NCBI GenBank assembly: GCA_020635395.1
Contig: JACJZV010000002.1
Location: 372,001 to 436,000 of the forward strand
DNA from: Flavobacteriales bacterium
GTDB lineage: Bacteria > Bacteroidota > Bacteroidia > NS11-12g > UBA9320
Direction of reading: 5' to 3'
DNA length: 64,000 bases
Shown here: in pieces, positions 33,883 to 41,946 of the stretch
Numbering within the stretch: the first letter of the stretch is position 1
Layout: every line of letters begins with the position of its first letter
Program-made: the position numbers and the translations under genes
The notes under the pieces: model-generated
Seen by the model: only the letters and a program-made list of their open reading frames with translations
What the model was told of the DNA's origin: nothing
Database searches by the model: none

Positions 33883-35367
33883 ATGAGTTTGCAAAACAAT
33901 TTGCTGAAAAAACTGGCTTCAGAAACGGCCATTTATGGCATAACCCATACAATGGGCAGGCTCATCAATTTTTTGTTGGTTCCGCTTTATACCGGTTTTT
34001 TTACCGAGGCCGAATATGGCAATCTATCCGTTTATTATGCCGCCGTTTCGTTTGTTATTGTGGTGTTGATGTATGGCATGGAAACAGCCTTTTTCAATTT
34101 TTCGAGAGATGAAAACCCCGAGAAGGTATTTGCCACCGGCCAAATTTCACTTTTGGTTTCTACAGCCTTTTTTGTGTTGTTGGGTTTGACCTTTCAACAT
34201 CAAATTGCCAGATTTTTGGAGTATCCGCAACAAACTAATTTTGTAATAATCTTTGTTTTTATCTTAGCCTTAGACACGCTTTCAAACCTGCCATTGGCTT
34301 GGCTTCGATACAAAAAAATGCCTGTAAAATTTGGTGTTGTTCGGTTGGTAAACATTGGAGTAAACGTTGGATTCAATTTGTTGTTTTTGGTAGCCATTCC
34401 GTGGCTGATAAAAAAAGGGTATAATTTTACATGGTACAATCACGACTTTGGAATTGGTTACATTATCGTCAGTAACTTGTTAGCCAGTTTAGTCTCATTT
34501 TTAATGCTATTGCCCTATTGGAAACCCATGAAAATGGGGTTTGACAAAGAACTTTGGCATAAGCTGTGGATATATGGAAGACCTCTCATTCTGATTGGTT
34601 TGGCCGGAATTGTAAACGAAACCATCGACCGACTGCTGCTCAAAAAAATGTTGGCAAACGACATTTCGGACTACGAAGTGGGTGTGTATAGTGCTTTTTA
34701 TAAATTGGCCATGTTTATGACCATTTTTGTACAGAGCTTCAAATTTGCCGCCGAGCCTTTTTTTTTCGAACAATCAAAAAACGAAAATCCTCAAAGAATT
34801 TATGCCAAAGTGATGCATTATTTTGTGTTGGCCATGTGCTTTTTACTGCTGTTAACATTGGTGACATTGCCACAAATTGGCCCAATTTTTATTCGGCGAA
34901 AAGGATATTTTGAACACCAATATTCGGCATATCTTACGCCAATATTGCTGTATGCCAACCTATTTTTGGGCATTATGTACAACCTTAATATTTGGTATAA
35001 ACTCAACAACAAAATGCGAATTGGGTCATACATATCCGTGGGGGGAGCAGTCGGCACAATCGTTCTTAACGTAGTACTAATTCCGGTTATAGGCATTCTG
35101 GGTTCGGCCATTGCCACGCTATTGGTTTATTTTGGTATGATGGTTTGGAGTTATACCTTGGGTCAAAAACACTACCCAATACCATACAACCTTAAGATTA
35201 ACGGGTTTTATATCATTTTAGCAACTGCACTTTACTTCATTTTTCTTGGTTTAAGTTCAATCTCAAACGTTCCGCAAATCATTTGGTCAATCCTATGTCT
35301 CGGCAGTTTTATCGTTTTAACCTATCTTATTGAACGTCCGACGAAAAACCGTAAGTTTGCCACGTGA
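33883..35367 (+). CDS. Polysaccharide flippase (Wzx/MATE-like)
   Basis: A 494-residue polytopic membrane protein with about 12-14 helices. It starts with the family's amphipathic N-terminus (LASETAIYGITHTMGRLINF then LLVPLYT, EAEYGNLSVYY). Such MOP-superfamily proteins flip lipid-linked oligosaccharides across the inner membrane. It is the first gene of a conserved Bacteroidota cluster and is followed one base later by dut. The substrate is unknown. LPS or capsule O-unit is likely, and a peptidoglycan precursor role (MurJ-like) is less likely. Confidence 0.85.
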   Translation: MSLQNNLLKKLASETAIYGITHTMGRLINFLLVPLYTGFFTEAEYGNLSVYYAAVSFVIVVLMYGMETAFFNFSRDENPEKVFATGQISLLVSTAFFVLLGLTFQHQIARFLEYPQQTNFVIIFVFILALDTLSNLPLAWLRYKKMPVKFGVVRLVNIGVNVGFNLLFLVAIPWLIKKGYNFTWYNHDFGIGYIIVSNLLASLVSFLMLLPYWKPMKMGFDKELWHKLWIYGRPLILIGLAGIVNETIDRLLLKKMLANDISDYEVGVYSAFYKLAMFMTIFVQSFKFAAEPFFFEQSKNENPQRIYAKVMHYFVLAMCFLLLLTLVTLPQIGPIFIRRKGYFEHQYSAYLTPILLYANLFLGIMYNLNIWYKLNNKMRIGSYISVGGAVGTIVLNVVLIPVIGILGSAIATLLVYFGMMVWSYTLGQKHYPIPYNLKINGFYIILATALYFIFLGLSSISNVPQIIWSILCLGSFIVLTYLIERPTKNRKFAT

Positions 35368-35368
35368 T

Positions 35369-35800
35369 ATGTTGGAAATAAAAGTTGTAAATACCACCGA
35401 TTTCGAGTTACCAAAACACGAGACTGAACAATCAGCCGGAGTGGATTTGCGTGCCAACGAATCGGCAATATTAAAACCCTTGCAACGCCAATTAATTTGC
35501 ACAGGACTTTTTATGGAATTACCTCAGGGTTTTGAGGCACAAATACGGCCGCGAAGTGGTCTTGCATTAAAGCATGGAATAACTGTTTTAAACAGCCCAG
35601 GCACTATTGATGCAGACTATAGGGGCGAGATTAAAGTATTGCTTATTAACTTAGGTGAAAACGATTTTGAACTAAAAAAAGGAGAGCGTATTGCTCAAAT
35701 GATAGTATCGAAATACAAAAAAATAAAACTGAAAGAAACCAACCAAATCAGTGAAACCTCACGTGGTGCTGGAGGATATGGAAGCACCGGAAAAAATTAG
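35369..35800 (+). CDS. dut: dUTP diphosphatase
   Basis: A 143-residue trimeric dUTPase that removes dUTP and provides dUMP. The five motifs are visible: AGVDLRA; RPRSGLALKHGI; GTIDADYRGEIKV; GERIAQMIV; and the C-terminal P-loop-like SRGAGGYGSTG. The start at 35369 lies one base after the flippase stop and gives the usual length. An in-frame ATG at 35330 lies inside the flippase gene. Confidence 0.96.
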   Translation: MLEIKVVNTTDFELPKHETEQSAGVDLRANESAILKPLQRQLICTGLFMELPQGFEAQIRPRSGLALKHGITVLNSPGTIDADYRGEIKVLLINLGENDFELKKGERIAQMIVSKYKKIKLKETNQISETSRGAGGYGSTGKN

Positions 35801-35824
35801 GAAAACAAAAAGAGAAGAAAAAGC

Positions 35825-36835
35825 ATGAACATTATTGTTCCGATGGCCGGCATGGGAAAAAGAATGAGGCCGCACACATTGACCACTCCAAAGCCATTGC
35901 TGCCCATTGCTGGCAAGCCTATTGTGCAGCGTTTGGTTGAGGATATTGCCAAAGTTTGCAACGAACAAATTGAAAATATTGCCTTTATCATATCTCCAAA
36001 CTTTGAAAAAGCCGTTGAACCAAATCTGATTGCAATTGCCGAGTCGTTGGGTGCAAAAGGGCATATATGCTACCAAGAAGAAGCCTTAGGAACGGCACAT
36101 GCTGTCTATACGGCCAAAGACATTTTGAATAATAATGTGATAGTGGCCTTTGCCGATACCCTTTTTCGAGCCGATTTTAAGATAGACCCTGAAAACGATG
36201 GTGTGATTTGGGTACAAAAAGTAGCCGATCCTCGAGCTTTTGGAGTAGTAAAATTAGACGAAAACAATGTAATTACTGATTTTGTCGAAAAACCGGAAGA
36301 GTTTGTTTCTGATTTGGCCATTATTGGCATTTATTATTTTAAAGATGGAAACAGACTAAAACGAGAAATTGAACATTTGCTCGACAATAAAATCATGGAA
36401 AAAGGAGAATACCAGCTTACCAATGCTTTGGAAAACATGAAAAACGACGGACTAAAATTTGTTCCTGGAGAGGTTATAGAATGGATGGATTGCGGAAATA
36501 AAAATGCCACCGTACATACCAATCAACGCGTGTTGGCCAATGCCAATGGCGAAAAACTTATTTCTAACAATCTCAAAAAAAATAATTCGGAGATAGTTGA
36601 GCCATGCTTTATTGGCGAAAATGTGGTGTTGAATAACTCAAAAATAGGCCCTTACGTTTCTATTGGCAGCAATACTGTCGTTAACAATTCCGTTATTAGC
36701 AACAGCATTATCCAAAGTGAATGTACGATAGAAAATGCGATGTTTGAAAACTCAATGATTGGAAATCATGTAACGTATGATGGTAAAGCCAACCAATTGA
36801 GCTTAAGCGATTATAGTACTGTTAAAATAAATTAA
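35825..36835 (+). CDS. Sugar-phosphate nucleotidyltransferase with left-handed beta-helix
   Basis: A 336-residue enzyme. The N-terminal NTP-binding domain begins IIVPMAGMGKRMRPHTLTTP followed by KPLLPIAGKP, and contains EEALGTAHAVY and FGVVKLDENNVITDFVEKP. The C-terminal ~90 residues carry hexapeptide repeats (e.g. VVLNNSKIGPYVSIGSNTVV). It would make an NDP-sugar from a sugar-1-phosphate; glucose-1-phosphate thymidylyl- or mannose-1-phosphate guanylyl-type activity is possible. It lies between dut and the TPR lipoprotein, and its stop overlaps the next ATG by one base (TAATG). Confidence 0.85.
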   Translation: MNIIVPMAGMGKRMRPHTLTTPKPLLPIAGKPIVQRLVEDIAKVCNEQIENIAFIISPNFEKAVEPNLIAIAESLGAKGHICYQEEALGTAHAVYTAKDILNNNVIVAFADTLFRADFKIDPENDGVIWVQKVADPRAFGVVKLDENNVITDFVEKPEEFVSDLAIIGIYYFKDGNRLKREIEHLLDNKIMEKGEYQLTNALENMKNDGLKFVPGEVIEWMDCGNKNATVHTNQRVLANANGEKLISNNLKKNNSEIVEPCFIGENVVLNNSKIGPYVSIGSNTVVNNSVISNSIIQSECTIENAMFENSMIGNHVTYDGKANQLSLSDYSTVKIN

Positions 36836-38505
36836 TGAAAAATGTATTCCGAAGTTTGTTGATTTTTGGTATGTTAAGCATACTGTTTTCTTGTGGTTCA
36901 AGAAAAAATACACCTGCTTCGGATATTACTTCTGGAAAAGAAAAGGATTTTAAAGACAAATATTTTAGTGCGGCCAAACACAAAGTATTAGGAGAATACG
37001 ACAAGGCAGTAGCTGATTTTTTGGATGCTTTAAAACACAAACCTGAGAGCCACGAAACTATGTATGAAATTGCTTCGACAAAGGCTATGATGGGAAATTT
37101 TCATGATGCTATTTATTGGGCAGAAAAAGCTCTCAAAACCAACAAGACATACAATTACTGGTATTCAAAACAATTAGCTGATTTATACAACCAGTCGGGA
37201 GATTTCCTTAAATCTGCCGCTGTCTATGAAAATATGCTCAAAAATGACGAAAATCGGGAAGAATTGTACATCGAACTGGGAAATCAATACATCAATATGG
37301 GTGATTTTAAAAGTGCGACAACTTGGTTTGAAAAATACCTTGATAAGTTTGGATTGGAACCCGAAGGAGCAAATGTATTGGTGCGACTATATGCTGAACT
37401 TGGAAAGCCCGAAAAGGGAATAGAGTGGGTAGAAAAGTTGGTGGCTCAATATCCGGACGAGATAGAACACAAAGTATTGTTGGCAGATTTGCTTTTGGAG
37501 AATAACCAAATTGAAAAAGGCAAAGAAATTCTGTATAGCATACTATCTCTAAAACCAAACAATGGCTTTGCTGCCAAAAGCTTGGCATCTATTTATAAAA
37601 AAGAAGGAAAACCGGACAGCAATCAATATTATTTGCAAATGGCTTTTAATGATTACGAGGTTTCTGTAGATTGGAAACTATTCGTGGTCTCCGGTTTTTT
37701 CCCCCAAATAAAAACCGATGAAAAAACGCAAAAATTAGCTCTACAACTTACCCAGAGCTTGGTGGATGTACACAATACAAACGACAAAGCCTATTTGGCT
37801 CAAGGTGACGTTTTTCATGCAGTTGGCCAAATTGAAAATGCTCGCAAAAGTCTCCAAAAAGCCACATCGATTAATCCTGCGGATATAGAATTTTGGCGAA
37901 AACTGCTCAGCCTTGACGACGAAGCAAAAAATAATGAATGGCTCGCAGAAGATTCTGAAAACGCATTAGAATATTTTCCGAATCAAGCCTTTCTATATAT
38001 TGTAAACTCCTTTGCCAACTATAAAATTAAAAACTACGAAAAAGCCATTGAAACAGCTCAAAGCGGGCTTGAAATAGCCATATTGAAAAACGACAAAACC
38101 GATTTATTAGCCACCATTGCTGACTCATATTATGACCAGAAAAAATTTAGTGATTGTTTTGCCACTTATGATGAAATTTTAGAAATAAACCCCAACGACC
38201 ACTTGGCTTTAAACAATTATGCTTATTATTTATCCGAACAAAATGAGCGTTTGGACAAGGCCTTGGAAATGATAGAAAAGGCCATAAAACTTAGCCCATC
38301 AAGACCAACTTACGTAGATACTAAAGGTTGGGTTTTGTTTCAAATGCAAAAATATTCCGAAGCCGAAGTGGCACTAAAATTGGCTTTTGAACAATTAAAA
38401 CAAGATGAAGAAGTGAAAAATCATTATGTGGCTTGCCTGAGAAAATTGAACAAAAATGCCGAAGCCGATTCAATAGAAGCATCTTATCAAAAACAGACGA
38501 ACTGA
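36835..38505 (+). CDS. TPR-repeat lipoprotein
   Basis: A 556-residue lipoprotein (FGMLSILFSC, Cys at 20) made mostly of tetratricopeptide repeats, for example GEYDKAVADFLDALKHKPES, GDFKSATTWFEKYLDKFG and NPNDHLALNNYAYYLSEQ. It is a scaffold for protein complexes at the periplasmic face of a membrane. Its place before DUF4292 and EnvC-like genes is a gene order I recall from Bacteroidota, which suggests work in envelope assembly. It has no enzyme motif. Confidence 0.85.
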   Translation: MKNVFRSLLIFGMLSILFSCGSRKNTPASDITSGKEKDFKDKYFSAAKHKVLGEYDKAVADFLDALKHKPESHETMYEIASTKAMMGNFHDAIYWAEKALKTNKTYNYWYSKQLADLYNQSGDFLKSAAVYENMLKNDENREELYIELGNQYINMGDFKSATTWFEKYLDKFGLEPEGANVLVRLYAELGKPEKGIEWVEKLVAQYPDEIEHKVLLADLLLENNQIEKGKEILYSILSLKPNNGFAAKSLASIYKKEGKPDSNQYYLQMAFNDYEVSVDWKLFVVSGFFPQIKTDEKTQKLALQLTQSLVDVHNTNDKAYLAQGDVFHAVGQIENARKSLQKATSINPADIEFWRKLLSLDDEAKNNEWLAEDSENALEYFPNQAFLYIVNSFANYKIKNYEKAIETAQSGLEIAILKNDKTDLLATIADSYYDQKKFSDCFATYDEILEINPNDHLALNNYAYYLSEQNERLDKALEMIEKAIKLSPSRPTYVDTKGWVLFQMQKYSEAEVALKLAFEQLKQDEEVKNHYVACLRKLNKNAEADSIEASYQKQTN

Positions 38506-38506
38506 T

Positions 38507-39268
38507 ATGTCTAATAGAATACTAATACTTTTTATTACTGCAATTTCTGTTATTGCTTTTGGCTGCAAATCGCGAAAACCCAAAGCAAGTTGTAGTACCC
38601 ATTTGAATAAATACCCAAAAGGTGTGGTTGACAGCCTTAAAAAATATGAAGTGGATTTTTCGGATGTGGTTATAAATTCGAAGGTTTCCTATTCAGATGG
38701 GTCAAACTCCCAATCCATGATAATGAATATACAAATGCGAAAGGATTCTTTTATCTGGGTATCTGTCAATGTTCTTTTGGAAGTGGCTCGAATTTACGTA
38801 ACTCCCGATAGTTTCACAGTATTGGATCGGATAAACAGATGCTACATAACTAAACCCATCTCCGAAATAAAAGATTTTGTAGGACAAGAATTGACATTGA
38901 GACAAATGCAGAATTTGCTTTTGGCAAATTCAGTTTTTCCTGCCGATAGTTTTGAAAAAAAAGATGGCCGCGATGCGTATGATTTTTTAAATCAATCGCA
39001 ATCCGACATTCAAAACAATATGTTTTTGACCCAGTGCTTCCGACCATATCAAACAGATTTTAATCGCCCACTTCAAAATCAAAAGGTAGATATTAAGTAT
39101 CAAGAATATCATCAAACAGAGCTGGGTTTATTACCAAAACTTTTTGAAGCCAGCATGAATATTTCGGGTGCAACACATCAGGTTGTTGTAGAATTTAATG
39201 AGGTTTCAAAAACCGATTTATCTGCTCTTAAATTTACCGTATCATCAAAATATGCAAGGTGCAAATAA
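38507..39268 (+). CDS. DUF4292 lipoprotein
   Basis: A 253-residue lipoprotein (ISVIAFGC, Cys at 20) of the DUF4292 family. The mid-region MNIQMRKDSFIWVSVNVLLE then VARIYVTPDSFTVLDRINRC is characteristic and recalls LolA/LolB-like lipoprotein carriers with a half-barrel of beta strands. A role in lipid or lipoprotein trafficking is an inference. The next gene starts inside its last 17 bases, so the two are translationally coupled. Confidence 0.8.
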   Translation: MSNRILILFITAISVIAFGCKSRKPKASCSTHLNKYPKGVVDSLKKYEVDFSDVVINSKVSYSDGSNSQSMIMNIQMRKDSFIWVSVNVLLEVARIYVTPDSFTVLDRINRCYITKPISEIKDFVGQELTLRQMQNLLLANSVFPADSFEKKDGRDAYDFLNQSQSDIQNNMFLTQCFRPYQTDFNRPLQNQKVDIKYQEYHQTELGLLPKLFEASMNISGATHQVVVEFNEVSKTDLSALKFTVSSKYARCK

Positions 39269-40394
39269 AATAGTATGTTTTGCCTTGGCACTTGTGTTCT
39301 TGACAAGTCTGACCGCAAAAACTTCAGACAATGAAATAGAGCAGGCTCGAAAAAAAATAAACGAAAACAAGCAATTGCTGGATGAAACAAAGTTTAAGAA
39401 AATCGAAACTCTAAAAGCTCTTAATGCTTTTGCCCAGCAAATAAAAATTAGAGAACATCTGATAAAATCATACTCCAAAGATTCTGCATTTACAGAAAAT
39501 GAGATAAAACTGGCTCAAAACGAAATAGCCGGGATAATTATTGAGCTAAATAAGATGAAAAACGATTATGCCAAAGTGGTTGTTGCCCAATACAAAGCCC
39601 AAAAGAAAAATAATAGTGCCTATTTTCTATTTATGGCAAATAGTTTTAATGATTTATTGCGACGACTAAATTCCTTAAGAAAATTGGCCGATTATAGAAA
39701 TCTCCAGCTTAGACTTATTTCTGAAAAAAGAAAGGAAAACTCTCAAAAAGTCTTTGAGTTAATGACCAAAAAGGGAGAACTAAATGCCATATTAAATAAC
39801 CAACGAAGCGAAAACGAAGAGCTTCAAAACAACTACTCAGAATATGAAAATCTCATATCAAAATTGAGTAAAGATGAACTCCGGTTAAGGGAAGAAGTAG
39901 AAAAAACAAAAAAGCAGCTTGCCCAGCTTGAAAAAGATATTCGAGATGAAATTGCACAAACCACCAAAACTGACCCAGACAATTTAATCAGTAACTTTAT
40001 AAAGGGTAAAATGCCTTGGCCCACTACCTCTGGGTATGTTTCGGAAAAATTCGGAAAGCACAAACATCAAAACCTCAAAAACATAATGACCGAAAACAAT
40101 GGAATTAACATCATTCTCGGAAAAAACAATGAGATACGAGCCATTGCAGACGGAACCGTAAGTGCCATTATTCCTGTTCCTGGTTTAGAAAACTCGGTTT
40201 TGATAAAGCACGGCAACTTTTATAGTGTATATGCCAATTTACAATCTGTTAGTTGCCAACCAGGCGATGGCATTAAGGCACTGCAAAAAATAGGCAATGC
40301 ATCGACCAATGCCAACGGTCTTACCGAACTTCATTTTGAAATTTGGCAAGGTAGCACAAAGCTGGATCCCGAAGTTTGGCTGACCCCGCGATAG
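39252..40394 (+). CDS. EnvC-like murein hydrolase activator (degenerate M23)
   Basis: A 380-residue exported protein. After a signal peptide (IVCFALALVFLTSLTA) come long coiled coils with many Lys/Glu heptads to about residue 245, then a LytM/M23 domain. The metal ligands of active M23 peptidases are lost. The usual H-x-G-x-D position reads ENNGIN, and the final H-x-H reads ELHFEIW with the first His replaced by Glu. Such inactive domains activate amidases in EnvC and NlpD. It should act in cell-division septum splitting. The ATG at 39252 gives the signal peptide and overlaps the DUF4292 stop by 17 bases; another in-frame ATG at 39198 is deep in that gene. Confidence 0.82.
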   Translation: MQGANKIVCFALALVFLTSLTAKTSDNEIEQARKKINENKQLLDETKFKKIETLKALNAFAQQIKIREHLIKSYSKDSAFTENEIKLAQNEIAGIIIELNKMKNDYAKVVVAQYKAQKKNNSAYFLFMANSFNDLLRRLNSLRKLADYRNLQLRLISEKRKENSQKVFELMTKKGELNAILNNQRSENEELQNNYSEYENLISKLSKDELRLREEVEKTKKQLAQLEKDIRDEIAQTTKTDPDNLISNFIKGKMPWPTTSGYVSEKFGKHKHQNLKNIMTENNGINIILGKNNEIRAIADGTVSAIIPVPGLENSVLIKHGNFYSVYANLQSVSCQPGDGIKALQKIGNASTNANGLTELHFEIWQGSTKLDPEVWLTPR

Positions 40395-40456
40395 ATATTA
40401 TGCTTTTGTTTACTTTCGTTGATATTTTGGCATAAACGCCCAAATTTTTTTTGAGT

Positions 40457-41902
40457 ATGAAAACAAAAATTAGTTCAATTCTCGTATTCCTTTTGGTTGG
40501 TCATGGCATAGCCAATTCCCAATCCCTCAAAATAGTTTATGATTTTGGTAATGATCAGTTTAGATATTATCATATAAAACCTGGAGAACTTCAGGGAAAA
40601 GAAATTGGTTCCCCAATAGTCGGAAGAAATAAGTTGATTACCGTGGAGGTTGTAAACTTTAACAAGTTTGTTTATGTGGCCAATGCAGAGTACACATCTA
40701 CATCATTTTCAACCCAAAATGACCAAAGTTTTTTAGAAATAATATCACCTCTGGTAAATCCTGTCGGTGCTGCAAGTTTCTTCACAAGTTTGGGTGGAAT
40801 ATTGCCCAGTGAGATTGGTCGTGGTGGTGTGTTATCTACGCGAGGTGCCGCCACTGCATACGATGATGTGGTAGATGCATACAATAGCCTTACAGAAATT
40901 GAAACAAACATGAAAAATATGGACTATGCCATTAATAAGCTGAACAAACTCAAGTATAATTCATATTTACCAACTGACACTATTGTTCATCTTTCTGACT
41001 TCATTGTTAGTCAGTTATTTAAAAAGCCAGTTGTTACACCAAGCGATTTTTCAGCATTAGCTGTAAAATTTAATACAATGTATAATTCATCCATGGCCAG
41101 TTTAAACTCTTCAGTATCCAGCTTTTTGGCTGAATATGAGGCTTATGCTTCAGAAAGGGGAGAAGACTTTGAGGGAAGGGGTTTGGATGCCTCGGTTAGA
41201 AATTTCAGAAGTACCGCACAAGAAATTTCTCAGAGTTTTAATACAGAGTACATAACCGAAAAAATTGACTTTTTGGAAATGATATACACATCTATCAAAT
41301 CCACCAAGTTCAATTTTAGATCAAGCCATTTGGCCGCGGATGATATGATAGATTTGGACTTAAGTTTTTACAAATTGCCTAATCCTGAATCGGTTGAAAA
41401 TGAAGTACTTGGAGATTTGAATAACCTATCAGATTTGCCGAAAATAAAGTCGAAAAAAATAAACATTACGGTACGTGGCGATATGAAAATAAAAACAGGA
41501 ATTGGCTTGGCATTTCCCAGTTATCAAAGTCGCGATCAATTTATAAATCGAGATAGCATAATTATGTCTCAAGATCGAGGAAGTTATTCGCCCAATTTAG
41601 CAGGTTATGTAAGTTTTTACCCTTATACTGGTCGTATAGTCAATTTGGGTGGAACCTTTGGAGTTGGTGTGCCTTTAAATGACGATAAAAGAACTGTAAA
41701 TATGTATATGGGTGGCTCTCTATTGTTAGGTTCCAATAGTCGGGTGGCCATACATGGCGGCTTTAGCTTAGGACAAGTAGAGAAACTTGACAACGGCTAC
41801 ACCATTGGCGACAAACTACAATCAGAATTTGATGAAGTACCAACCCGAAACATTTGGGAATGGGGAAATTTCATTGGCATTTCGTTTGATATTGGCCAAT
41901 AG
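40457..41902 (+). CDS. Secreted protein of unknown function with barrel-like C-terminus
   Basis: A 481-residue protein that I do not recognise. It has a signal peptide (MKTKISSILVFLLVGHGIANSQ). A beta-rich start is followed by a mainly helical middle (about residues 130-290) and a glycine-aromatic C-terminal part (GIGLAFPSYQSRD; LAGYVSFYPYTGR; VNLGGTFGVGVPL; FIGISFDIGQ) that looks like outer-membrane strands. A TTG six bases before the ATG is also in frame. It lies between the envelope cluster and the GT2 fusion gene. An outer-membrane location is inferred only. Confidence 0.5.
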   Translation: MKTKISSILVFLLVGHGIANSQSLKIVYDFGNDQFRYYHIKPGELQGKEIGSPIVGRNKLITVEVVNFNKFVYVANAEYTSTSFSTQNDQSFLEIISPLVNPVGAASFFTSLGGILPSEIGRGGVLSTRGAATAYDDVVDAYNSLTEIETNMKNMDYAINKLNKLKYNSYLPTDTIVHLSDFIVSQLFKKPVVTPSDFSALAVKFNTMYNSSMASLNSSVSSFLAEYEAYASERGEDFEGRGLDASVRNFRSTAQEISQSFNTEYITEKIDFLEMIYTSIKSTKFNFRSSHLAADDMIDLDLSFYKLPNPESVENEVLGDLNNLSDLPKIKSKKINITVRGDMKIKTGIGLAFPSYQSRDQFINRDSIIMSQDRGSYSPNLAGYVSFYPYTGRIVNLGGTFGVGVPLNDDKRTVNMYMGGSLLLGSNSRVAIHGGFSLGQVEKLDNGYTIGDKLQSEFDEVPTRNIWEWGNFIGISFDIGQ

Positions 41903-41924
41903 CTTTTAAAACTCTATTTTAGTT

Positions 41925-41932
41925 TAAGTTTG
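41925..41932 (+). promoter_or_regulatory. Bacteroidota -7 promoter box (TAAGTTTG)
   Basis: A perfect TAnnTTTG 14 bases before the TTG start at 41947. No -33 box is seen at the normal distance. Confidence 0.4.
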
Positions 41933-41946
41933 CAACAAATCCTTTT

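Noticed and set aside
39198..39251. Earlier in-frame ATG for the EnvC-like gene
   Set aside because: It lies inside DUF4292 and would bury the signal peptide that begins at 39252.
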